Part shown: positions 1-7,485 of the stretch, in pieces
How the letters are laid out: the number at the start of each line of letters is the position of its first letter
How positions within the stretch are numbered: position 1 is the stretch's first letter
Source: UBA5209 sp964625015
Lineage (GTDB): Bacteria > Patescibacteriota > Dojkabacteria > SC72
Direction: 5' to 3'
DNA length: 36,126 bases
NCBI GenBank assembly: GCA_964625015.1
Contig: CAZUZI010000010.1
Coordinates: 1-36,126 of the forward strand
Program-made: the position numbers and the translations under genes
The notes under the pieces: model-generated
Database searches by the model: none
What the model saw: the letters and a program-made list of their open reading frames with translations, nothing else
Told to the model about the DNA's origin: nothing

Positions 1-39
1 CTGGTAATTTGTCTGACAACAGAATAAAATTTGAAAATT

Positions 40-80
40 ATTACCATTTTGTTGAGGTTAACAAGATGGTAATTTTATTT
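40..80 (+). terminator. Stem-loop with T-rich tail ahead of the protease gene
   Basis: A 14-bp stem (40-53 with 60-73, one G-T pair, six-base loop) is followed by a T-rich stretch at 73-80. It resembles a rho-independent terminator or a processing site separating the upstream gene, which lies outside the window and is probably the portal, from the head operon. The stem is AT-rich, so termination may be weak. Nothing coding was seen in the first 94 bases. Confidence 0.45.
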
Positions 81-94
81 TGGAAGGTGATTAA

Positions 95-1711
95 ATGATA
101 GGCGTAAACAACAATACAATTTTAATCCCAAATACAGTCCCCAGAGATTTACCCCATAAGGCTCAAAGCCTCTGGATTTCTGCCTATAATCAGGCTATTG
201 CCGAAGGTAACGGCGAAGAAACCGGAGTGAAACTGGCATGGGGTTCTGTCCAGAAGCGGTGGCAGAAAAACAAGGCGGGCGAATGGGTTGAAAAAAAAAC
301 GGCGGGAGAAAAGACCGACAAAAACCAAAATCTGTTTTTATCCGAAAATCTCACTTCACCTATCCCCTATAAAACTGACAATTCCCCCACCTATAAAAAT
401 GGCGATATTGTTGATATGCAGTTCTGTTGTATCGGGGATAATGTGGAAGAACAAACCCTGAATGACTTCATAAAGAATTTCTATTCTCAAGCCCTGGGGC
501 AGTCCCTGGGGTTGCACGTAGATCATCCCTTCTTTGGCGATGGAGACTATCCCACCGACAAACAACGATATGGCGATATTATGAACGTTTATCGTAAAGG
601 CAGTGTCGAAGGATGGATTTCCGTCCGTCTCAACAATCTGGGAGCCGACGCACTCAATAATCGGGCTTATCTGTATTTATCCCCCGGCTGGTGGGGAAAA
701 TATAAACACAAACTAACCGGCGAAGAGGTTAAAAATGTCCTGTTCGAGGTCAGTATGACCAATATGCCTGCCGAAAAGATGATGGCGTCTATCGTTCAGA
801 TGGCGGAAAAGATCCTGGAACAAGTTCAGGATGACAGAGATAAACAGGATGACCCGGAGGAAGACCCCCTGGAATCCCTGATAGATCAACTGGGAGGACT
901 ATCCTGCAAAATAACCGACAGATTCAAGAATAAAGCCGGTAATGCCGGACTACGGGCAAAAGTCAAGGATGTTCTGTCCCATGCCCAGAGTATGCTGGAG
1001 GAACCCAAACCTGATAAATCTGAAAAAGAAGGTCTAAAGACCTTCGCTACAACCAATACAACCGCAAATACAACCCCCGATAAAGGGGTTTTTTATTATG
1101 AGAAGGAGGAAAAGAAATTGACTGACGATGGAAAGAAAACTCAGGACGAAGGAAAGCAGAGCGAAACTAAAATTCTGAGCGAAAAAATCAAAAAAATGGA
1201 AGAAGAATTGACCGCCACGAAAAAAACTCTGGAGGAGAGGGACAAGGAAGTCTCCCAGAGCCAAAAGCAACTGTCTGAAAAATCCCAGGAAGCCAAAAAT
1301 CTGGAAGAGCGTGTGTCCCTGCTGGAAGAACAGCGATTCGAACGGGAAATCAACACCCTCGCAGAATCCTATCTGCCCCAACCCGGCAAGGATAACTTCA
1401 AACTCAAAAAAGCAGAAATGGGTAAATTCCTGGCTGTCGCACGGAGATTTAAAAACGACTCCGCCGGACTAAATGACCTTAAAACCCTTATGGAATCTCT
1501 ACCCGGAATGACCATTGATACATCCGTGAGAGGAGTTAGCGGAATCGAACCCGGTTCGGCAGAAGCCCCCCAGAAGATGACCGAAGCGGAAATCTCCAAT
1601 CTGGCTATGGAGAAAGCCAAAGCCGATCCCAACTGGAAAAAACAAGAACTCCAGGAGGGGATCTATAAAAACAAGCTGGCTGAAGTCCGGCGTGAAAAAG
1701 GAGTGAAGTAA
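95..1711 (+). CDS. Prohead protease and scaffold fusion protein
   Basis: A 538-residue head maturation protein. The first 55 or so residues resemble ChaB (Leu-Pro-His-Lys, then Lys-Leu-Ala-Trp and a KRW/GEW pattern). Residues about 100-245 look like a phage prohead protease of the Mu gpI type, judged from position and pattern; the catalytic residues were not assigned with certainty. Residues about 340-430 are a charged coiled coil (scaffold-like), followed by a small C-terminal helical domain. Proteases with a C-terminal scaffold are typical just before the capsid gene, and that is the position here. Oddly, two palindromes that are otherwise intergenic lie in frame in the middle of the gene (811-835 and 1028-1051), next to a terminator-like hairpin. 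The gene may therefore be a fusion of two formerly separate genes. The ATG follows GGAAGGTGATTAA. Confidence 0.75.
   Translation: MIGVNNNTILIPNTVPRDLPHKAQSLWISAYNQAIAEGNGEETGVKLAWGSVQKRWQKNKAGEWVEKKTAGEKTDKNQNLFLSENLTSPIPYKTDNSPTYKNGDIVDMQFCCIGDNVEEQTLNDFIKNFYSQALGQSLGLHVDHPFFGDGDYPTDKQRYGDIMNVYRKGSVEGWISVRLNNLGADALNNRAYLYLSPGWWGKYKHKLTGEEVKNVLFEVSMTNMPAEKMMASIVQMAEKILEQVQDDRDKQDDPEEDPLESLIDQLGGLSCKITDRFKNKAGNAGLRAKVKDVLSHAQSMLEEPKPDKSEKEGLKTFATTNTTANTTPDKGVFYYEKEEKKLTDDGKKTQDEGKQSETKILSEKIKKMEEELTATKKTLEERDKEVSQSQKQLSEKSQEAKNLEERVSLLEEQRFEREINTLAESYLPQPGKDNFKLKKAEMGKFLAVARRFKNDSAGLNDLKTLMESLPGMTIDTSVRGVSGIEPGSAEAPQKMTEAEISNLAMEKAKADPNWKKQELQEGIYKNKLAEVRREKGVK
811..835 (+). repeat. Family A palindrome inside the protease gene
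   Basis: The arms ATCCTG and CAGGAT and the trailing GATGAC match the dispersed family A repeat, differing only by G for A in the loop. Here it is translated in frame as Ile-Leu-Glu-Gln-Val-Gln-Asp-Asp. All other copies are intergenic. Confidence 0.8.
1028..1051 (+). repeat. Family B palindrome inside the protease-scaffold gene
   Basis: GAAGGTCT and AGACCTTC arms followed by GCTAC match the other family B copies at 6609, 13102 and 17441. Here it is translated in the linker between the protease and scaffold parts. Confidence 0.75.
1072..1096 (+). terminator. Terminator-like hairpin within a reading frame
   Basis: AACCCC (1072-1077) pairs with GGGGTT (1085-1090) and is followed by a run of T to 1094. 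The hairpin lies just upstream of the internal scaffold start. It may be a relic of a former gene boundary or may reduce transcription into the scaffold part. Confidence 0.4.
1118..1711 (+). CDS. Nested scaffold protein, internal TTG start
   Basis: A TTG at 1118 is in frame with the protease gene and has a perfect AAGGAGGA Shine-Dalgarno site at 1103-1110, seven bases away. Such a site is not needed inside one long gene. Starting here gives a 197-residue protein made of the coiled coil and the C-terminal domain only. This is the arrangement of lambda C/Nu3 and related phages, where scaffold is translated separately from the 3' part of the protease gene. The inference rests on the ribosome site, the domain boundary and family precedent; expression is not shown. 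Confidence 0.6.
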   Translation: MTDDGKKTQDEGKQSETKILSEKIKKMEEELTATKKTLEERDKEVSQSQKQLSEKSQEAKNLEERVSLLEEQRFEREINTLAESYLPQPGKDNFKLKKAEMGKFLAVARRFKNDSAGLNDLKTLMESLPGMTIDTSVRGVSGIEPGSAEAPQKMTEAEISNLAMEKAKADPNWKKQELQEGIYKNKLAEVRREKGVK

Positions 1712-1712
1712 A

Positions 1713-2147
1713 ATGCTGAGTGGAGAACTTTCTCAGGGAATCATAACCTCCAAAAAAACCCATACCGATAATTTTACTACCGTCGAACGATTCCGGGCGG
1801 TAGATCTGAAGTCCACCGATATAAGTTATGTCCAATATGCGACCGCCTCTTCTACCCGTCCTTACGGCAGAACCATAGAGGCACGAACCGCCGCCGACCT
1901 GGCTGCCGGACTTACTCAGGTGGATATTCAAAAACTGGCTCCCGGCGATGAAGTTACCCTGGAGGCAGGAGAAGCGATTGCATCTCTCAAGACTCCCTGT
2001 GGGCTGACTACCTATGGGAAAATCGTGGCACTGGAATCCAATCCCACTCCCGTTACTCAGTACTGCTTCTGCGAAAACCTGGAAGCCGCTTCTGGGGACG
2101 GCAGTAAGATTATCTGCCGAATCATTGACCGGCTGATCGAATACTAA
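1713..2147 (+). CDS. Probable head decoration protein
   Basis: A 144-residue protein starting two bases after the protease-scaffold stop, with GGAGTGAAG as ribosome site. The sequence is rich in Thr, Ala and Gly, is probably mostly beta, and contains a segment about a 'base, high-value parameter' type turn (Leu-Ala-Pro-Gly-Asp-Glu-Val, then Gly-Lys-Ile-Val-Ala) as in capsid cement proteins. No catalytic motif is visible. A small beta-rich protein between scaffold and major capsid protein is usually a decoration or stabilisation protein, comparable to lambda gpD or the DUF2190 group. The assignment is by position and composition, not by a recognised signature. Confidence 0.5.
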   Translation: MLSGELSQGIITSKKTHTDNFTTVERFRAVDLKSTDISYVQYATASSTRPYGRTIEARTAADLAAGLTQVDIQKLAPGDEVTLEAGEAIASLKTPCGLTTYGKIVALESNPTPVTQYCFCENLEAASGDGSKIICRIIDRLIEY

Positions 2148-2230
2148 ACCATCTTAAACCCAGGCAATTAAATATTTTTATAACGACGAATTATGTTTAA
2201 AATAAACTATCTTACGAAAGGAGCCTGACA

Positions 2231-3232
2231 ATGGCTAAAAGTGGAGACCTGACTGTCGATGTAGCACTTACTAATATTGCAGTTACCTTCTTCGACGCAG
2301 TTTCTATATGGCGGAGAATTTTCAGGAACGCCATGAATGTCGCCTCTATTCATACCTGGTATCCCCAGTATGACGAAGGGGCATTTTTCATCAAGGATGA
2401 TAGGAGTAAATACCGTAAAGGACGGGATTCGAGACCCAAAAAGGTTGATTTTGCCTATAGCAAAAAGGAAGTCGTAGTAAATGGATACGAGGCTTATACC
2501 GAAAAGTCCCGTGTCGATCTGACAGAACTTTCCGCCATGGGAATCACTAACGCAAAAGAGTCCATGACTAAATTCACGGCGGGCAAACTCAACCGATTCG
2601 TTGACCTGGATCTTATCGATCTCATCTGTAACACTTCCGCATGGCATACCTATGCTGTAGATGATACCGGATTCAGCGGATATGCCTGGACAGACCAGAC
2701 TAACGGAGACCCCGAAAAAGACCTTCGACAACTCCGGCTGAAAATCATCCAGAATTCCGATGGAGCCTATGCCCCGAATACTGTAATCATGAACCCGACT
2801 GCAATGAACCACCTCTTCATGCACACGAAAGTTAAAGCCAGATATGACTCGGTTCTGGCAGACCCCGAAGGAAAAAAGAAATGGTTCTTCGATCTGTTTG
2901 GAATTCCCACCGACCGGGTTTTCGAAGTCCGAACCGTCAAAAACAGTTCTGACAGCGATACCAAGAGTAATGCCTTCGCTATGGGGGCTTACGTCTGGAT
3001 GGGATACATCGCAGAAAATCCCAGCAGAGATGAACCCACTGCTATGGTTCCCCTCGTTCCCCAGGACTATGTGGGTAATGAAATCGGAGTCGCTATTAAC
3101 CAGATGGAACGACTCAACGGAGCGAAGTTCGAAGACGGATATGAGGGTATAAGAGTTTTTGGAGACCAATATACCGAAGTGAAACTCATCGCCAAAGACC
3201 TCGGTGCAAACCTGACCGGAATTTATTCGTAA
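2231..3232 (+). CDS. Major capsid protein
   Basis: A 333-residue protein with an AAAGGAG ribosome site at 2217-2223. Length and position (after protease, scaffold and decoration, before the connector) fit an HK97-fold major capsid protein. The middle contains a helix-rich segment (residues about 90-140, including a Thr-Glu-Leu-Ser pattern) and a stretch that assigns a template site (Asn-Thr-Val-Ile-Met-Asn-Pro-Thr near residue 178), which is characteristic of phage coat proteins of the P22/Mu T type. It would form the icosahedral shell. The 83-base gap before it is AT-rich and may hold a promoter, though none is convincing. A strong hairpin follows the gene. Confidence 0.75.
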   Translation: MAKSGDLTVDVALTNIAVTFFDAVSIWRRIFRNAMNVASIHTWYPQYDEGAFFIKDDRSKYRKGRDSRPKKVDFAYSKKEVVVNGYEAYTEKSRVDLTELSAMGITNAKESMTKFTAGKLNRFVDLDLIDLICNTSAWHTYAVDDTGFSGYAWTDQTNGDPEKDLRQLRLKIIQNSDGAYAPNTVIMNPTAMNHLFMHTKVKARYDSVLADPEGKKKWFFDLFGIPTDRVFEVRTVKNSSDSDTKSNAFAMGAYVWMGYIAENPSRDEPTAMVPLVPQDYVGNEIGVAINQMERLNGAKFEDGYEGIRVFGDQYTEVKLIAKDLGANLTGIYS

Positions 3233-3270
3233 CCCTTCACGGGCGAAGAATAGAAATAGATGTTAGAAGT

Positions 3271-3297
3271 GGAGGCTGGAAGTCGGTTCCAGTCTCC
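3271..3297 (+). terminator. Strong hairpin after the capsid gene
   Basis: GGAGGCTGGAA (3271-3281) pairs with TTCCAGTCTCC (3287-3297): 11 pairs, one G-T, five-base loop. The tail is pyrimidine-rich (TTCTCCCCCTT) but lacks a true T-run. It may stabilise the capsid mRNA 3' end or partly terminate transcription. Confidence 0.45.
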
Positions 3298-3322
3298 TTC
3301 TCCCCCTTAAAGAGGTGATTTT

Positions 3323-3826
3323 ATGCCCTATTGCACTGATGAAGATGTAAAAAAACTTGGTGGAACTTATCAGAATTCCAGCGTGCCTGATACCTTCAAT
3401 TTTGATTTTGATGTTTTGATCGAAAATGTCGGGAACGAAATTGACGCAAGGTTAAGTATGGCAGGTGTTTCCTTACCTATTTCCTCCGGATTCACAAAAG
3501 CCCTGGCACGGTTGAAAGAGTTATGCTGTCTGGGTGTCCTGGCACAACAGGAGGACGCCATAGCCCTATCTACTATCCCAACTCCCGCAACCGAAGGACA
3601 GTCAAGAGGATCTCCCTATCGTCGGAGGTTCGAACAAAAGTTAGAAATGTATGCGGATAATCCTCGTATGACATTATTTGCAGGAGAGACCGCAAGCCTT
3701 TCGACTGCTTTTACAACCAGAGAGCCGATAAAATCCTATTCTGCCAGCGGGGCAATCTGGGGAGACAAGATAGCGACAATAAACGAGCCAAGTGATTTTT
3801 ATATTCCGTTTGATGAGGCGTTCTGA
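3323..3826 (+). CDS. Head-tail connector, DUF1320/Mu gp36-like
   Basis: A 167-residue protein starting at ATG after AAAGAGGTGAT. The N-terminus (Tyr-Cys-Thr-Asp-Glu-Asp-Val-Lys-Lys-Leu) is the usual opening of DUF1320 and gp6-type adaptor proteins, which begin with a short helix that reads the DNA-exit vertex. It continues with a helical segment ending in Glu-Leu-Cys-Cys-Leu-Gly. Position after the major capsid protein fits an adaptor ring that docks on the portal. Residues past 130 are poorly conserved in this family. The assignment is from pattern and order. Confidence 0.6.
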   Translation: MPYCTDEDVKKLGGTYQNSSVPDTFNFDFDVLIENVGNEIDARLSMAGVSLPISSGFTKALARLKELCCLGVLAQQEDAIALSTIPTPATEGQSRGSPYRRRFEQKLEMYADNPRMTLFAGETASLSTAFTTREPIKSYSASGAIWGDKIATINEPSDFYIPFDEAF

Positions 3827-3882
3827 TGTATAAAAGCAAAATAAATGATTTAAAATGGTTTATGGGTTGGTAAGGAGGATAA

Positions 3883-4620
3883 GTGGAGCAGGTTTTTTTT
3901 GCGGTTCCTGTTCGAAACAGATCATGGTGTCTGGATAAATACCTTGAGGGGCTGAAAAATCTCGAATATCCCAGAAGTCTCTTATGGATTCATTTCCTGG
4001 TTAACGATTCGCAGGACGAAACTTTTGAAAAATTGGTTGACTTTGGAATTAACTTTGGAAACGAATTCGCCTCCTATATCGTCGAGAATAAAAACTACGG
4101 CAAGCCCGAAGGACTCCGGAGGGGAGCCATAACCACATCCCTTTATCCTCATTACGCCGATATGAAAAATTATCTGTTGGAGAAGTTTTTAGAAACTCCC
4201 TGTGAATACTGGCTACAGGTTGACTCCGATTCTCCCTGTCGTCCCGATACTCTCAGAAGGTTACTGCGGCATCGTGAAGGGTATGTTGCCGGAATCTGTA
4301 ATGTGGACGCTTCGCAAAGTTTCAAAGGCAGTCGTTCTTTATCGAATGTGATGAGGCTGGATTCCGAAGGCAAATTCCGACGGGTTCCCTTCTCCGAACT
4401 TGAGAAAGTCCCCGACGGAGGGCTTTTCGAGGCTGACTGGGTAGGAGGTATCTCTCTGATTCGTCGGGATATTGCAGTCGCTTGCCGATACCACGTCTTT
4501 AAACAGGGAAAAGATGATAATATGGGATTCTGCCACAATATTCAGCAGATGGGAAAGAATGTCTGGGTTGATCCGTCGGTGTATCTCGATCATTACATGC
4601 GAAAAGGAGTGGTCTGGTAA
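3883..4620 (+). CDS. GT-A type glycosyltransferase
   Basis: A 245-residue protein starting with GTG at 3883 after TAAGGAGG. It opens with a beta strand and Pro-Val-Arg-Asn-Arg, as in family 2 glycosyltransferases, and carries an Asp-Ser-Asp-Ser cluster at residues 114-117, which would be the metal/nucleotide-sugar DXD motif. Downstream are Trp-Val-Gly-Gly-Ile-Ser and His-Asn-Ile-Gln, typical of the acceptor region. It would transfer a sugar to a protein, DNA base or host surface glycan; which is not known. It sits between the connector and the tail-joining gene and overlaps the next gene by one base, so it is co-translated with structural genes. That suggests the target may be a virion protein. 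It has no membrane segment. Confidence 0.7.
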   Translation: MEQVFFAVPVRNRSWCLDKYLEGLKNLEYPRSLLWIHFLVNDSQDETFEKLVDFGINFGNEFASYIVENKNYGKPEGLRRGAITTSLYPHYADMKNYLLEKFLETPCEYWLQVDSDSPCRPDTLRRLLRHREGYVAGICNVDASQSFKGSRSLSNVMRLDSEGKFRRVPFSELEKVPDGGLFEADWVGGISLIRRDIAVACRYHVFKQGKDDNMGFCHNIQQMGKNVWVDPSVYLDHYMRKGVVW

Positions 4621-5141
4621 TGGCGTTTGTGAATGTTCGTTTTACCGTCCTGGGAGAGGAACAACTTAACCGGGGAATAGCCGGAGTTATTGACGCCACT
4701 TCCGACCTTACTCCCGCCTTCCAGGAGATTGCCGAAGATTTCAGGGAGACCGAAGAAAAGCAGTTTGCAGGCGAAGGAGCCTATGGAGGAAATACCCGAT
4801 GGGCGGATTTAAACCCCGATTACGCCGCCATAAAACTCATCAGATGGGGAAATCTGCCTATTCTCACCCGCACGGGCGATCTGCGAAAGTCCCTGTCGGA
4901 GAAATCACACTCAGAACATATCGAAGAAATAGAAAAGATGTCTATGACCATAGGAACTTCTATCCCCTACGCCATTTATCACCAGACCGGGACACAGTGG
5001 GGAAAAAGGAAAATGCCTGCAAGACCGCCTATTCGCATGACAGACAGGCAGAAAAGAAAATGGGGTTCGATTGTGAGAAGAAGTCTTCAGATTGACCTTA
5101 AAACCGCTCAGGGAAAGTATTATAAAAGCACGGTAAAATGA
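4620..5141 (+). CDS. Phage virion morphogenesis protein (Mu gpG / P2 gpS type)
   Basis: A 173-residue tail completion protein. The TAATG overlap at 4620 couples its translation to the glycosyltransferase. The central part (Trp-Ala-Asp-Leu-Asn-Pro, then Leu-Thr-Arg-Thr-Gly-Asp-Leu-Arg-Lys-Ser, then Tyr-Ala-Ile-Tyr-His-Gln-Thr-Gly) is the signature of the virion morphogenesis family: Leu-x-x-Thr-Gly-x-Leu and Tyr-Ala-x-x-His-Gln-x-Gly. The C-terminus has the Pro-Ala-Arg-Pro-Pro-Ile motif. It acts at the head-tail joint as tail completion protein. Confidence 0.85.
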   Translation: MAFVNVRFTVLGEEQLNRGIAGVIDATSDLTPAFQEIAEDFRETEEKQFAGEGAYGGNTRWADLNPDYAAIKLIRWGNLPILTRTGDLRKSLSEKSHSEHIEEIEKMSMTIGTSIPYAIYHQTGTQWGKRKMPARPPIRMTDRQKRKWGSIVRRSLQIDLKTAQGKYYKSTVK

Positions 5142-5142
5142 A

Positions 5143-5167
5143 GATCCTGAAACAAGTTCAGGATGAC
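5143..5167 (+). repeat. Family A palindrome
   Basis: ATCCTG/CAGGAT arms, followed directly by the GAGGTG ribosome site of the next gene. It begins two bases after the TGA of the tail completion gene. Confidence 0.85.
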
Positions 5168-5177
5168 GAGGTGAATT

Positions 5178-5720
5178 ATGGATGAAATTATTGATAGAGT
5201 TTTGGAAATAATAGAAGAGGATCTTCCTGCAATTCTTACCAGGTTTAATACCCATTACACAACGCAGGACACAAAAAACTTCGGGAAATCACTTACCCTT
5301 GCTTCTCCCGTGGCTTATCTGCACGGGTTTCAAATGTCTTTCCCCGGTCTCCCCTGTCTTATGGCTTTCTCCGACACTGTTACACCCCTGAATGATTCCC
5401 CCGTCTTCGAAGGAGTTATTCCCACCATCCAACGGGTTATTATCGAATTCTATTTCAGGGCGGATTTTACCCCCGTTCTCAATAGAATGATTCGACGCTA
5501 TCTCTGGGCATTATATTACCTGGCACGGCAGGAGCGGTTCCGGTTCCTTCAACCCTCTCTCGGAGTCAAAGGGTATGCCCTTGACAGCGAAATCAAAGAC
5601 ATATCTATTAACATGGCAAAGATAAAAGTGGGACAGGGAGAAATTCTCTTCAATAATGTTCGCATGGAAATAGATTTCCTCATCGAGTCAAACGAGGTGG
5701 ATGAGATTATAGGTTTGTAG
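5178..5720 (+). CDS. Probable tail terminator protein
   Basis: A 180-residue protein whose ribosome site GAGGTG is built from the end of a family A repeat. It starts with a long amphipathic helix followed by alternating strands. Proteins of this size between the virion morphogenesis gene and the tail tube are tail terminators, such as lambda gpU, which cap the tube and join it to the head. No motif is diagnostic, so the call rests on position, size and fold-like pattern. Its TAG stop shares bases with the next palindrome. Confidence 0.55.
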   Translation: MDEIIDRVLEIIEEDLPAILTRFNTHYTTQDTKNFGKSLTLASPVAYLHGFQMSFPGLPCLMAFSDTVTPLNDSPVFEGVIPTIQRVIIEFYFRADFTPVLNRMIRRYLWALYYLARQERFRFLQPSLGVKGYALDSEIKDISINMAKIKVGQGEILFNNVRMEIDFLIESNEVDEIIGL

Positions 5721-5744
5721 ATCCCGAAACCAGTTCGGGATGAC
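5720..5744 (+). repeat. Family A palindrome starting in a stop codon
   Basis: ATCCCG/CGGGAT arms. The first base of the repeat is the last base of the TAG stop (5718-5720) of the tail terminator gene. Confidence 0.85.
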
Positions 5745-5755
5745 ATGGTAAAACC

Positions 5756-5780
5756 AACCGCCATGGCGGTTTTTTATTTT
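5756..5780 (+). terminator. Rho-independent terminator
   Basis: AACCGCC (5756-5762) pairs with GGCGGTT (5765-5771), followed by T-rich sequence. This is one of the clearest terminators in the window and separates the connector/neck genes from the tail tube gene. Confidence 0.75.
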
Positions 5781-5797
5781 ATAAGGAGGTAATTTTT

Positions 5798-6595
5798 ATG
5801 CTAATGCCCACCGGATACAACAAGAAAAATATCAACCAGGGTATGGGGAAGGTATTCATGACTCCCGCCAATACCGACTTCGCCGAAACTTCACTTTATC
5901 ATGCCGGAGTTCTCAGTGATGACGGCGTATCAACGGAAATAGTGGAAGAGCGGTTCAAACACGAATCCGGCGGTTTTCAGGTAGCAGACCCCGAACTGAT
6001 AAAAACGGAAATCAAAATAAAGTTCAGTCTTTTGGCTGCCACAGCCGCAAACTTCAAAAAACTTATCGGATTCGGCGAAATAGAAACCGATGAAGCAGTA
6101 ACCAGTGAAGCCTTCACCGAACAACCCATTATCCTCTATAATAACGACTGGAATGCCCTGCCTTTCCCCAATATCAAAACTATCACGGCGGTAAAGGACA
6201 CTGCAGCCACTCCCAACGAATATGAAGCGTCCGATCTGGAAATCAAGGGAACAGCCGGAGATAACGACGGGTATATCCGAATCCCCACCACATCTTCCAT
6301 ACCGACTGATGAAGATGGTGTTACCCTTCTCGTATCCGGGACAAGAAGTAAGAGGGAAACCTATTCCATTAAAGCCGATCCCGACAAGATGACCCAGGAT
6401 TACTATGGTATGAGAGTGGTAAAGCGAAACAAACAAGGCAATTGGCACTATTTCGACATTGAAAGAGTAACAGCAGATGGTTCTCCGACTATCTCCTGGA
6501 AAAACGGAGAGGCATATAAATATGACTGCTCCTTCACCGGGGTTATGACTCCCGCACAAACTGAACTTTATACTGCTTTCTTCGAAAAAGCGTAG
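5798..6595 (+). CDS. Major tail tube protein
   Basis: A 265-residue protein with the strong ribosome site AAGGAGG (5783-5789), suited to a highly made protein. It is beta-rich with many Thr and Gly residues and contains short Asp/Glu loops, as expected for the tube fold shared by lambda gpV and Hcp. It lies between the tail terminator and the tail assembly chaperone, and a terminator precedes it, so it may be expressed separately at a high level. No motif is exclusive; the call is mainly positional. Confidence 0.65.
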   Translation: MLMPTGYNKKNINQGMGKVFMTPANTDFAETSLYHAGVLSDDGVSTEIVEERFKHESGGFQVADPELIKTEIKIKFSLLAATAANFKKLIGFGEIETDEAVTSEAFTEQPIILYNNDWNALPFPNIKTITAVKDTAATPNEYEASDLEIKGTAGDNDGYIRIPTTSSIPTDEDGVTLLVSGTRSKRETYSIKADPDKMTQDYYGMRVVKRNKQGNWHYFDIERVTADGSPTISWKNGEAYKYDCSFTGVMTPAQTELYTAFFEKA

Positions 6596-6608
6596 AAAAT
6601 GGAAGATG

Positions 6609-6665
6609 GAAGGTCTGAAGACCTTCGCTACCTTTCTACAGAGCCTGAAACAAGTTCGGGATGAC
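6609..6665 (+). repeat. Family B then family A palindromes
   Basis: A family B copy (6609-6631) is followed by a degenerate family A copy (6641-6665, arms CCTG/CGGG imperfectly paired). They fill the spacer between the tail tube gene and the terminator. Confidence 0.75.
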
Positions 6666-6709
6666 TGATTATGATTAATCCCCAACCCATCCCCCTAAAA
6701 TAAATAGCA

Positions 6710-6742
6710 GGGCAGGTTATGTGAGGCTAACCTGCCCAATTT
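6710..6742 (+). terminator. Terminator after the tail tube gene
   Basis: GGGCAGGTTA (6710-6719) pairs perfectly with TAACCTGCCC (6728-6737), followed by AATTTCTTTAA. Stem strength is high, though the T-run is interrupted. Confidence 0.65.
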
Positions 6743-6750
6743 CTTTAATA

Positions 6751-6775
6751 GATCCCGAAACGAGTTCGGGATGAC
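6751..6775 (+). repeat. Family A palindrome
   Basis: ATCCCG/CGGGAT arms with an AAACGAGTT loop, shortly before the ribosome site of the chaperone gene. Confidence 0.85.
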
Positions 6776-6796
6776 GATATTAGAAAGGAAATATTA

Positions 6797-7258
6797 ATGG
6801 CAATTCAGCAAAAACGACCGGTTTACTGCCCACTGTCAAAAGAGGCGGATATAACCCTTACCGATGGAACCGTAAAGACGATAAAATTCATGGAATTATC
6901 CCCCGGAGATACCGATAAAGCCTTCGACATCTATCTGAATATGATTATGGGGTATGCCCTGAAATTCGCCAAAAGCGGAGAACAAAACGGAGACAAGGAA
7001 ACTCTTTATCTGGAAGAACTCCAAAAAGCAGAGGAATTCTGGGATATTATCACGGGAGAAAAGACGCCTTCGGCGATTAAACCCGAATCCTGGCTTCAGA
7101 AGTCCTATATCTCTGTTCTGCAAAAACTCTTCGACGATTTCCAGGAAGTTAACCCCTACTTCGTCCAGAAAAAAAAAGTGCTGGAATTGAACCTGGAACG
7201 GATGACGGAGATGAAGAGTCTGGAGATGGCAAGCAACAAGTTACTCTCCGATTCGTAG
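6797..7258 (+). CDS. Tail assembly chaperone, short form (lambda gpG-like)
   Basis: A 153-residue protein translated from ATG after AGAAAGGAAA. It follows the tail tube and precedes the tape measure, the standard place of the two-frame tail assembly chaperone. The short form stops at TAG 7256-7258. In lambda this protein coats the tape measure during tail assembly and is absent from virions. A nine-A slippery run at residues 125-127 leads to the longer frameshifted product listed next. Helical and moderately charged throughout, consistent with a chaperone. Confidence 0.75.
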   Translation: MAIQQKRPVYCPLSKEADITLTDGTVKTIKFMELSPGDTDKAFDIYLNMIMGYALKFAKSGEQNGDKETLYLEELQKAEEFWDIITGEKTPSAIKPESWLQKSYISVLQKLFDDFQEVNPYFVQKKKVLELNLERMTEMKSLEMASNKLLSDS

Positions 7259-7485
7259 TTTATGAACTGGGGAAAGCACTGGGACAGAGGCCGCAAAAGA
7301 TTTATCACGAATGGTCTTACTCTGAAATCCTCGACTACTGGCACGAAGAACAGGAATCCCGCTTCGCAAAAATCAAGCAGGATGTTATGACTCATCACGG
7401 GATTGACCTGGACAACCCCCAATCCCAAGAGACAGTAACCCAAAGCGGCAATGTTACCCGGACGGTAAGGAGAAATAGGATATAG
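6797..7485 (+). CDS. Tail assembly chaperone, -1 frameshift product (lambda gpGT-like)
   Basis: Slippage of one base backwards on the A run at 7169-7177 moves reading into a frame that stays open to TAG at 7483-7485, giving about 229 residues. The added part contains Lys-Ile-Tyr-His-Glu-Trp-Ser-Tyr-Ser-Glu-Ile-Leu-Asp-Tyr-Trp, which has the Trp-x-x-x-Glu-Leu pattern seen in lambda gpT-type extensions. The -1 frame has no ribosome site or start codon of its own here. The run AAA AAA AAA G is an ideal X-XXY-YYZ heptamer. This is the conserved dual-product arrangement of long-tailed phages. Confidence 0.8.
7169..7177 (+). other. Programmed -1 frameshift slippery site
   Basis: Nine consecutive A's in phase AAA-AAA-AAA followed by GTG. 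Both zero and -1 frames are coding downstream for about 80 bases, and the -1 frame continues to 7485. Confidence 0.75.

Noticed and set aside
1118..1120. Start of a fully separate scaffold gene, with the upstream part ending before it
   Set aside because: No stop codon separates the two parts, so the long fusion is also translated; both forms are listed instead.
2207..3169. Long minus-strand frame across the capsid gene
   Set aside because: Shadow of the capsid gene: no ribosome site and a low-complexity Phe/Ser/Ile-rich product. The same holds for minus frames at 5930-6685 and 26922-27830.
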